Shown here piece by piece: positions 9,085-16,234 of a DNA stretch of 64,000 nt (its first letter is position 1; each line of letters starts with the position of its first letter). The translations under genes were made by a program, and so were the position numbers. The notes below the pieces were generated by a model that worked only from the letters and a program-made list of their open reading frames with translations, searched no databases and was not told the origin of the DNA. The DNA lies in contig DAHB01000004.1 of assembly GCA_002498365.1 (NCBI GenBank), forward strand, positions 62,001 through 126,000, in the 5' to 3' direction. Source of the stretch: Methanomassiliicoccaceae archaeon UBA421 (GTDB lineage: Archaea > Thermoplasmatota > Thermoplasmata > Methanomassiliicoccales > Methanomethylophilaceae).

Positions 9085-9678
9085 ATGGCATCGGTATCTA
9101 TTGACAAATTGGATCAACTGTCTCTTCTTATTTTATTCGCTATTAATGCAACCAATGGCAAAGCCCTAAATGAAACACATCTTCAGAAAATTATGTTTCA
9201 GACAATGAAGGTCTTGAAAACCAACCCAGATAATGTTGGATATAGGGCCCATTATTTTGGACCGTACAGCGATATGATTAAAGAAAGCAAAGATTCCCTT
9301 GAATCGCTGGGATATATAACAGAAAAGAACGGAAAGATAGTGATTTCAGACTTGGTCAAAGAAAAAGTCACAGAAATCAAACCACCAACAGAAGAGATTG
9401 GATTTAAGATAAAAACTGTGGCAAAATATCTTTCCGAACTTAAGCATGATGAGCTGCTTCTGATGATATATTGTGACGACCTAGATATAAATGATGGAAG
9501 ATACCTGGAAAACTCACAGATAAAAAATGAAATCATGAATAATCGCGTACCTATTGCAATTGGAATGTATAGATCTGGGAAAATCTCCATTGGAAGGGCT
9601 GCAGAGCTTGCCGGCACCGATATCCGTGAATTTCAGAATGAACTTACTAAAAGATTCGGTGCAGTGTATGTCAATTAA
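9085..9678 (+). CDS. Antitoxin-like protein: winged-helix-like N-terminus plus UPF0175-type C-terminus
   Basis: The 197-residue protein ends with AIGMYRSGKISIGRAAELAG, the typical DNA-binding helix pair of UPF0175 antitoxins. UPF0175 proteins are normally about 80-100 residues; here an extra N-terminal region of about 100 residues has a YGPK-like turn (AHYFGPYSDMIKESKDSLESLGYI) reminiscent of SocA/YwgA-type or winged-helix domains. The gene overlaps the PIN toxin gene by 11 bp, the arrangement of a type II toxin-antitoxin operon with the antitoxin first. A GGGGAGAGG ribosome site precedes the ATG. Base composition is AT-richer than the chromosomal backbone, suggesting transfer. Confidence 0.7.
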   Translation: MASVSIDKLDQLSLLILFAINATNGKALNETHLQKIMFQTMKVLKTNPDNVGYRAHYFGPYSDMIKESKDSLESLGYITEKNGKIVISDLVKEKVTEIKPPTEEIGFKIKTVAKYLSELKHDELLLMIYCDDLDINDGRYLENSQIKNEIMNNRVPIAIGMYRSGKISIGRAAELAGTDIREFQNELTKRFGAVYVN

Positions 9679-10102
9679 GATCCTCGATTCTGATTGCGCA
9701 ATTAATCTGCTAGAGAGAATGAAATCATTTAATTGTATCCCATTTCTCTCCTCATACGATACAATAATAACAGAGGATGTTCTCAATGAGCTTCGTAGAG
9801 GTAACTCATTTAAGGGAGCTCCTTTCGAAATTTATTCCCTCTCTGACAAAGAGATTGAACTGTTCAATGATACGACCGATTACATGTCCAAACTTGGGAG
9901 AGGTGAACGCTCGGCAATGGTACATGCACTTTTCCTAAGCAACGAACACAGCTGTGAAAATTCCGATAAGATTATTGTTCTGAGTAACGACAAAGAAGCA
10001 AATCACATATTCCACAACGAATTATGTAGAAATCCCTCGATTGGACAGATGTTTCCCAACCTTGATAAGATAATATGGTCCAGAACTGTCGACATTTTGT
10101 AG
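9668..10102 (+). CDS. PIN-domain toxin (DUF3368-like), ends at an in-frame TAG
   Basis: The 144-residue product has the acidic pattern of PIN ribonucleases: ILDSDCAINLL at the N-terminus (Asp7/Asp9), ITEDVLNEL (Glu36 region), GRGERSAM (Glu80) and VLSNDKEA (Asp108). Partnered with a UPF0175-type antitoxin it is best read as the toxin of a type II system that cuts RNA. The ATG at 9668 is inside the antitoxin gene's last codons and is chosen because PIN homology starts there. The stop is TAG; the same frame then stays open for 33 more codons with protein-like content. The natural product may therefore be longer, or the gene is a truncation. Confidence 0.75.
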   Translation: MSIKILDSDCAINLLERMKSFNCIPFLSSYDTIITEDVLNELRRGNSFKGAPFEIYSLSDKEIELFNDTTDYMSKLGRGERSAMVHALFLSNEHSCENSDKIIVLSNDKEANHIFHNELCRNPSIGQMFPNLDKIIWSRTVDIL

Positions 10103-10204
10103 AGGATGTGGGAGGGGGGGCTCATTGATAGAGATACAGCAAACTGCATTTACAACGAACTCCACTATGTCGTGGGCCCTGAATTGGAATTCCTCAAACA
10201 CTGA
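10100..10204 (+). other. TAG codon and 33-codon open extension of the PIN toxin frame
   Basis: After the TAG at 10100-10102 the frame continues through GLIDRDTANCIYNELHYVVG to a TGA at 10202-10204. DUF3368-type PIN toxins usually end with a helix of the form GLI...A..I.nEL, so the extension looks like the missing C-terminus. In a pyrrolysine-using archaeon TAG may be read as an amino acid; alternatively it is a nonsense mutation. Confidence 0.55.
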
Positions 10205-11228
10205 ATCCGAAATCCAACTTTGTCTGTTTAGTAGTCTCGATGTATTCTTTCGCACCATTTTTGTTCTTTATGTAGTTGTATGATGACCGATTTTCAATGA
10301 TTTCATCTGAAATCTTTTTGGTCTCTTCGTTCTGAAGCCTACAATTACAAACCTTCAATGTACTCTTCTCCCCTGATGTCAAGCCATCTCTCTCAATGTA
10401 AGTGTACTGGGACGGTACGAACTCCTTTATCATAGGCTCAGTCTTTGTACCATCCTTGGATTTAGTGCCTCCGCCGCCGATGTGCAGATTACCAATGATG
10501 TCCAAACCATGGCAGAAGGTCAGGAGATCATCAGCAGGATAAATTGAACCAGTCTTGTGTGTACGGCGAACGTTTGTAGAGTACAATAATGAACTTTCGT
10601 AATCTCCAGAATCAATGAGGGTCTTCTGAATGCTTCTCACTACATGTTCTTTGCCACGTGGGAGGCATGTGCCATAGTCCAAAACGAAGGAAGTAATCCC
10701 CTCATCGAGATAGAATCTGACCACATTATCGATTATCAATTCAGGAATGTTGATAGGTATATTTCCCATAATGAGTTTTCCATTCAATTTCCTTGATTCT
10801 TCTATAAACAATTTAGAATGCAATATGAGGTTGTCCTGAAGCAGTCCCTCGTTCTTCAAATCGAATACGCCTTTCCATCTCGGAACCACTACAATGTCCG
10901 TATTCATGTGGATGCGGGATTCCATCTTCGAGAGAACGTCGCGGCCATCAACACTAAAACCAAAATCCTGGTACTCGGGGATTATTACATTGATTGCTTC
11001 GTTATTTCTCATAGAAAAGAGTTTGTTTAATTTACTCTCGGTATCACTGCACGCTAAAATCACATCTTTTTTGCCAACTTTCAGCGAAATCTCGTTTACC
11101 TCACCAGCGATACCCACCTTATCTATCGTCTTCGAAGGCGTGATTATCTTCTTACCTGATACAGACATTTCCATAACGCGAGTCTCGAACCTCTCGTCCT
11201 TATCAATCTGTTTGATCCTACAATTCAC
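10194..11228 (-). CDS. Hypothetical protein, possible TIM-barrel / TGT-like fold
   Basis: The 344-residue protein has no family I can name with confidence. Its layout of alternating strands and helices (GKLIMGNIPINIPELIIDNV, then a SFVLDYGTCLPRGKEH segment, then a late NLHIGGGG loop) resembles a TIM barrel. The N-terminal strand SVSGKKIITPSKTID weakly recalls tRNA-guanine transglycosylases or their DNA-acting relatives. Three Cys near the C-terminus (VCNCR and an upstream FCHG) could bind metal. Start is GTG at 11228; an ATG at 11174 is an alternative. The 3' end overlaps the PIN-toxin extension by 11 bp. AT-rich like the restriction locus beside it. Confidence 0.45.
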   Translation of the reverse strand: MNCRIKQIDKDERFETRVMEMSVSGKKIITPSKTIDKVGIAGEVNEISLKVGKKDVILACSDTESKLNKLFSMRNNEAINVIIPEYQDFGFSVDGRDVLSKMESRIHMNTDIVVVPRWKGVFDLKNEGLLQDNLILHSKLFIEESRKLNGKLIMGNIPINIPELIIDNVVRFYLDEGITSFVLDYGTCLPRGKEHVVRSIQKTLIDSGDYESSLLYSTNVRRTHKTGSIYPADDLLTFCHGLDIIGNLHIGGGGTKSKDGTKTEPMIKEFVPSQYTYIERDGLTSGEKSTLKVCNCRLQNEETKKISDEIIENRSSYNYIKNKNGAKEYIETTKQTKLDFGFSV

Positions 11229-11905
11229 ACAACATTATCACAATCGTTTGATTTATCAATTACTAATAATGACGGCATTTCGCGTAATTGAATGAACTAA
11301 TAGACACAAAAATAACCAGTGACTAAGTGCTCGAATCTGATGGGATTCTATCCGATTCCTTAAGTGTGTATTTATAATGATATAAGTCGAAATCGACTTT
11401 TGGGGCCTAGGATAGGTCGAAATATTGATTTATATTTACGAAATGCAGAAAATACACATTTTATTGCACGAATATCATAATATTTGACATATAACCTTAA
11501 ATGACTTAAGATACTGGTGGACACTGCAATCAGGAGGAAAAATATCGTTTCCTTATATTGCTCCACGATTGTGTCGATTTGTATTAAACCGTCATTCTTA
11601 GGTGGAAAAACCTCGAATTTTTGAATACTCATTCCCGATTGCCCTTTTCTATTCACACTAGGCACAACGCCTCACTGATTTTTTTAATTTTTATCTAGCT
11701 CTCCCTGAAAAGACGGCCTCTCCCCCACACATTTCCCGTGATTGAAAATAAATTATCATCTCCTTATTGGAAAGCTACCAATTTCAACAAACGCAAAGGA
11801 CTCCATCCGACGTGCTTCATTTTTTGACTGGTGCCCACTGGTATAAATAAAAAATGATTCAGTCTGTCAGATTATTGTTGAGGTTTCGGGCACCTCATGG
11901 TTTAA
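11229..11905. other. Intergenic region, about 680 bp, AT-rich
   Basis: It separates the hypothetical gene from the silent hsdS cassette. I see a small imperfect palindrome around 11385-11400 (AGTCGAAATCGACT) and poly-T/AT tracts, but no convincing gene. An in-frame stop at about 11843 and no start codon between it and 11925 show that the hsdS cassette has no expression start of its own here. Confidence 0.4.
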
Positions 11906-11929
11906 CAAATCCAGATTTATCGAGATGTT
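11906..11929 (+). repeat. hsdS recombination repeat A, cassette copy
   Basis: This 24-bp stretch encodes KSRFIEM. It is an exact inverted match to 14606-14629 and matches 14036-14058 over 23 bp, both in the expressed hsdS. The repeats sit at the start of each target-recognition domain, with a tyrosine recombinase gene between them. Confidence 0.8.
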
Positions 11930-12476
11930 CGGTTTGTTGGATCTTTCTCCACAATTAATAGAATGGAAAGAGATAAAATCAATAGGAAAAGTGCTTACCG
12001 GATCAACACCGAAGACCAATATTGGTACATATTGGAATGGAGATATCAAATGGATTGCACCTGCAGAGATATCGTCTGATGCGTTCTATGTAACAGATAC
12101 AGAACGTAAAATCACCGTTGAAGGTAAAGCAAGCTGTTCTTTAGATTTGATAAAACAAGGTACTGTGCTCCTGTCATCCAGGGCGCCGATAGGTAAGGTT
12201 GCTATAGCTGGCACAGATATGTACTGCAATCAAGGATTCAAGAATATCGAATGCAGCCCTCAGTTGAACAATATATTCCTGTACTTCATTCTTAAAAACA
12301 ACTCCGAGTATCTCAATTCATTAGGGCGTGGCGCAACATTCAAAGAAATTTCGAGGGGAATTGTGGAGTCGATAAGGATTCCGGTTCCGCCAATTGAATT
12401 ACAAAAACAATTTTCAGACTTTGTAAAACAGGTCGATAAATCGAAATTTATACTGAAACACGACAAACTGCAATAA
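11925..12476 (+). CDS. hsdS: Silent half HsdS (single target-recognition domain cassette)
   Basis: The 183-codon frame encodes one target-recognition domain of a type I restriction specificity subunit (WKEIKSIGKVLTGSTPKT..., WIAPAEIS, LLSSRAPIGKVAI, PVPPIELQKQF) bounded by KSRFIEMFG on the left and FVKQVDKSK on the right. The expressed hsdS carries the same boundary sequences. The first ATG lies inside the conserved KSRFIEM helix and no start codon is available upstream before a stop, so the cassette is probably silent. It is opposite in orientation to hsdS, so inversion would connect it to the expressed gene and change the DNA target. Confidence 0.8.
   Translation: MFGLLDLSPQLIEWKEIKSIGKVLTGSTPKTNIGTYWNGDIKWIAPAEISSDAFYVTDTERKITVEGKASCSLDLIKQGTVLLSSRAPIGKVAIAGTDMYCNQGFKNIECSPQLNNIFLYFILKNNSEYLNSLGRGATFKEISRGIVESIRIPVPPIELQKQFSDFVKQVDKSKFILKHDKLQ
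12432..12448 (+). repeat. hsdS recombination repeat B, cassette copy
   Basis: This 17-bp stretch encodes VDKSK. It is exactly inverted at 14099-14115 at the end of the first domain of hsdS and imperfectly repeated near 13541-13566 at the end of the second. It marks the distal boundary of each target-recognition domain. Confidence 0.65.
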
Positions 12477-12497
12477 TATGTTTCCTTTCTCCTCCCC

Positions 12498-13475
12498 ATG
12501 CAAACAGATTTGATCAAAGAAATTGAATTGCGAATGTCCTGCCATTTGAACAACACTCAGATGGCGACATTGCACAATGTACTGATTTCAAGCTTCGAAG
12601 GCACCAGACTCATGCCTGAATCTGCTCGTTTGACCGATGAGGAGCTGATTGAGGCGTTTATTTCAGCAAAGAGCGTGGAGGGCTGTTCTGAAAGAACATT
12701 AAATTATTACACTAACACTGTGAAAACGGTATTGAAGAATGTCGGTAAACCTGTGCGTTTCGTTACTACAGACGACCTCCGCATATATCTGGCCAGATAT
12801 CAAAGCGAATGTAATGTTAGCAAAGTTACTATCGACAACGTCCGCCGCATAATGTCCTCATTCTATTCATGGCTGGAAGATGAGGACCATATAATAAAAA
12901 GTCCCGTGAGGCGCATAAAGAAAGTCAGAGTATCAAAGGTTGTGAAAGAAGTATATTCCGATGAAGAAATGGAAATAATGCGCGACGATTGCGAAAACAT
13001 TCGTGATCTTGCTATGATCGATATACTCTCCTCGACCGGTATGCGCGTTGGTGAGCTTGTTAATCTTGATATATCAGACATGGATTTTGAAAATCGGGAG
13101 TGTATCGTCTTAGGAAAAGGCGATAAAGAACGCAAAGTGTACTTCGATGCACGAACTAAGGTACATCTCCAATTATATCTCAATGAACGAAAAGATGACC
13201 AATCAGCGCTGTTTGTGACATTACATCATCCGTTCGAACGTCTGATGATCAGCGGAGTGGAGATCAGATTAAGGGAGCTCGGTCAGAAATTGAATATCCA
13301 CAAAGTCCACCCTCATAAATTCCGTCGGACGCTGGCCACGAAAGCAATTGACAAGGGAATGCCTATAGAACAAGTCCAGCACCTGCTCGGGCATCAGAAA
13401 ATCGACACAACGCTCGAGTATGCTATGGTCAATCAGAACAATGTTAAAATTTCACACCGTAAATACATCGGATAA
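12498..13475 (+). CDS. Tyrosine recombinase (XerC/D family), probable hsdS invertase
   Basis: The 325-residue protein has a SAM-like N-terminal core-binding domain (about 45-130) and a catalytic domain with the expected residues: Arg in SSTGMRVGEL, the H-x-x-R pair in HPHKFRRTLAT, His in LLGHQKIDTT and the nucleophile Tyr in TLEYAMVN. It lies between the expressed hsdS and the silent inverted hsdS cassette, the usual place for recombinases that shuffle type I specificity domains in bacteria and archaea. The gene is itself inside the segment that would invert. ATG start and TAA stop; AT-rich like its neighbours. Confidence 0.9.
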   Translation: MQTDLIKEIELRMSCHLNNTQMATLHNVLISSFEGTRLMPESARLTDEELIEAFISAKSVEGCSERTLNYYTNTVKTVLKNVGKPVRFVTTDDLRIYLARYQSECNVSKVTIDNVRRIMSSFYSWLEDEDHIIKSPVRRIKKVRVSKVVKEVYSDEEMEIMRDDCENIRDLAMIDILSSTGMRVGELVNLDISDMDFENRECIVLGKGDKERKVYFDARTKVHLQLYLNERKDDQSALFVTLHHPFERLMISGVEIRLRELGQKLNIHKVHPHKFRRTLATKAIDKGMPIEQVQHLLGHQKIDTTLEYAMVNQNNVKISHRKYIG

Positions 13476-13518
13476 ATGTCATGAATGCTCTTTGTAATCG
13501 CATCGATGAGGTGATATG

Positions 13519-14691
13519 TCAATCGCGATTGGTTATATATTTCGATTTATCAACCTGTTTCACAAATTCTGCGAATTTATTCTGAAGTTCAATTGAAGGA
13601 ATTGGAATTTTCATTTTGTTAATTTCTTTCGCAGAGAGATGTTTTACTGTTGTAGCTGATGTGCGCCCTTGGATATGCTCTAATTCTGGAATAAGATAAT
13701 TCAACAAAAAAATATTATCAATAATATTTTTATTGCCTTTCATTTTGCAAGTACGTTGATTGAGTAATGCAGTGCCAGAGTTCCAAATTTTTGCACAGAA
13801 ATCGCCATCCATGCTAACTAAGAGATCTCCATTTTTCATTTCGTATTCTGTGCTGACCTTTTCTGTAGTATATGTTCCCGATAATCCAGAATTGATATCA
13901 CGAATGCGGATTAAGGGCATCCCCTCCCCATTCTCATTAAACAATTTTGAATTGAATGGAAAACCATACAACACATTACAACAATCTGTAAATGCACAGG
14001 TTTGCCATTTGACAGAATATGTGTCCCTTGAACCAAACATCTCGATAAATCTGGATTTCACGAGCATGTCGTATTTTTCGGCACACTGCTCTGCGATTAA
14101 TTTCGATTTATCGACTTGTTTAACGAAGTCTGCAAATTGATTTTGAAGATCGATTGAAGGTAGCGGTAATTGAAATTTTCTAAATGTATCCATTGATACA
14201 CGTGGCATCTTTGTACCTGCAACTGCAGCAGAAAACATATGAACAAACGAATCAGACCTAAGTACATTAGCGAAATATATACGATTTAAAATCCTTGAAT
14301 CCGGTAATAGAGGCAGTAATTCACTGGTTCCAAATCCGGATTCGTCTGGTACAACTACTTTATTGAGGTATGGCCTTAGCTTAGAATATAAAATATGTTC
14401 TGGAGAAAAGCTTATTATCGATCCGTTCAACTCTTCAGATGAGACATAATTTTTGTGTAGCACGATGCCTGTATCTGCTTCGATTGCATCTAGATTTAAG
14501 AGCCAATTTCTATCCTTTTCCACTTCGACGTTTCCTTGTGTCGTGGGGGCAGCCTTTGACATTTCATTAGTTGGCCAATTTAATGGGTTTATAATTGGGT
14601 CACCAAACATCTCGATAAATCTGGATTTGACCAGAGTGTTAAGATCGTCAATAATCTTCCTGTAAGGATTACTGTACTGGACCCCTGTCAA
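13519..14691 (-). CDS. hsdS: Type I restriction specificity subunit HsdS
   Basis: HsdS gives the restriction-modification complex its DNA target through two target-recognition domains. The 390-residue protein has a short N-terminal helix, KSRFIEMFG at residues 22-30, domain 1, a spacer ending FVKQVDKSK, a second KSRFIEMFG, domain 2 and a final FVKQVDKSK. The start is TTG at 14691, overlapping the hsdM stop (TTGA), so translation is probably coupled. The repeated helices match inverted copies in the silent cassette at 11.9-12.5 kb, so domain 2 is probably exchangeable. TGA stop. Confidence 0.9.
   Translation of the reverse strand: MTGVQYSNPYRKIIDDLNTLVKSRFIEMFGDPIINPLNWPTNEMSKAAPTTQGNVEVEKDRNWLLNLDAIEADTGIVLHKNYVSSEELNGSIISFSPEHILYSKLRPYLNKVVVPDESGFGTSELLPLLPDSRILNRIYFANVLRSDSFVHMFSAAVAGTKMPRVSMDTFRKFQLPLPSIDLQNQFADFVKQVDKSKLIAEQCAEKYDMLVKSRFIEMFGSRDTYSVKWQTCAFTDCCNVLYGFPFNSKLFNENGEGMPLIRIRDINSGLSGTYTTEKVSTEYEMKNGDLLVSMDGDFCAKIWNSGTALLNQRTCKMKGNKNIIDNIFLLNYLIPELEHIQGRTSATTVKHLSAKEINKMKIPIPSIELQNKFAEFVKQVDKSKYITNRD
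14036..14058 (-). repeat. hsdS recombination repeat A, start of domain 2
   Basis: These 23 bp are inverted relative to 11906-11929. Crossing over between the two would fuse domain 1 to the cassette domain and leave a full-length two-domain HsdS, so this is the most productive inversion pair (about 2.15 kb apart). Confidence 0.75.
14099..14115 (-). repeat. hsdS recombination repeat B, end of domain 1
   Basis: Exact 17-bp inverted match to 12432-12448, coding for VDKSK. Confidence 0.6.
14606..14629 (-). repeat. hsdS recombination repeat A, start of domain 1
   Basis: Exact 24-bp inverted match to 11906-11929 and 23-bp direct match to 14036-14058. Inversion with the cassette copy would yield a one-domain HsdS. 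Confidence 0.75.
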
Positions 14692-16185
14692 AGCATCCCC
14701 TCGAGCACATCCAAATTCTTGGAAAGTTCTTTCTCGAGCTCTCGTATCTCGGCTATGATCTGCTTCGTAGGCGGGTACTGCTCCTGCACATGCTCAACTT
14801 TCTTGTATTTGTTGATGGAGAGGTCGTAATCGTTGTCCTGTATCTCCTTCTTCGGAACCAGGAATGACCTGTCTGTACGCTGTCTCTCAGTTTCGCCTGC
14901 GAGGTTGTGAAAGCGCTGGATGATGTCCGGAATGTCGTTAACATCCGTCGGAGTACGTTTATCGTCGAGACTGAATCCGTCGGCCTTCATATCATAGTAC
15001 CAAACATTTTCCGTTCCGCCGTGCCCTGTCTTGGTGAAGATCAGAATGGCCGTGGAAACGCCAGCGTACGGCTTGAAGACCCCTGATGGCATGGGATATC
15101 ACCGCTTCCAGTCTATTATCATCAACGAGGACCTTCCTGATGGACTTGTGGGCTTTAGACGACCCGAAGAGTACGCCGTCCGGGACGATCGACGCACAGC
15201 GTCCGCCTACACGGAGTATTCTCAGGAACAATGTGATGAATAGGAGCTCGGTCTTTTTCGTGTTCGAAACCTTCAGAAGATCGGCGGAAACTATGTCCGA
15301 ATCGAGGCTTCCCTTGAAGGGCGGATTCGCCAATACGAGCGAGAACTTTTCCGATTCCGTATTCTGATCGGAAAGACTGTCCATGTACCTGATGTTGGGA
15401 TTTCCCACCCCGTGGGCCATCATGTTCATCGCCCCTATACGGAGCATGGTCCTGTCCATATCGTAACCGGTGAACATGTCGTTATTATAGTGGGCCTTCT
15501 TCGCCTTGTCGTAGAATATCTCTTCTTTTCTATTGTTACGAAGGTAATCTCCTGCGGAAACAAGGAACCCCGCGGTACCGCAGGCGGGATCGCATATGAG
15601 TTCGTCCGCCTTCGGGTCCATCAGCTCCACCATCATCCTGATTATATGTCTAGGCGTCCTGAACTGCCCGTTCGTCCCCGAGGTGGAAAGCTTAGAAAGA
15701 AGATATTCATAGAAATCTCCCCTTACGTCCTTCTCATTGGCAGGGCCCATGAAATCATAGATGTCGTCAAGGGAATCGACTATCTGCGCGAACTTCTGTG
15801 CGGTCGGTATCTTAAAGATCGCGTCGTTCATGTATTTGGAATAAGCTCCGTCCTTGTTGGAGTGTATATTCTTGATGAACGGGAACACGCCGTTCATAAC
15901 TATATTGAACATCCTTTCTGCGGGAAGGTCTCTAAATACAGACCATTTGAACTGAGTCCCGTCGACCTCCTCCAAACCGCATTGGAATTTTCCGTCGAAG
16001 GCGCTCTTGAAGGGAATTCCCAACATCTCGGCCTCTTTCCTGCGGAGTTTGTCAAGATCGTCGAGATCCTTGATGAACATCAGATACGTCACCTGCTCGG
16101 TGATATCGAGAGGATTCGTCAGGCCTCCTGTCCAAAAGATGTTCCAAAGTCCGTCGATCTTGTTTTTTAGCTCTCCTGTTATCAT
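14688..16185 (-). pseudogene. hsdM: Type I restriction methyltransferase HsdM, one frameshift
   Basis: HsdM methylates adenine and carries the AdoMet and NPPF motifs: DPACGTAGFLVSAGDY and LVLANPPFKG are both present. The N-terminal frame runs from ATG 16185 through EAVISH, where the reading frame is lost near 15090. The C-terminal part continues in another frame as MPSGVFKPYAGVSTAILIFTK to the TGA at 14688. One extra C in a CCC run (ATATCCCATGCC) explains the shift. A start codon ATG sits exactly at the junction, so the C-terminal 134 residues could be made separately. The break could be real inactivation, a reversible slip or a sequencing error. Confidence 0.85.
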
Positions 16186-16234
16186 TATGTGTTCCCGTCC
16201 GATTGTCTTAAAGTGTTTTTCACGAATGCAGACG

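Noticed and set aside
11372..11665. A 97-codon minus-strand frame in the AT-rich gap before the hsdS cassette
   Set aside because: No family similarity; AT-rich sequence readily leaves such frames open.
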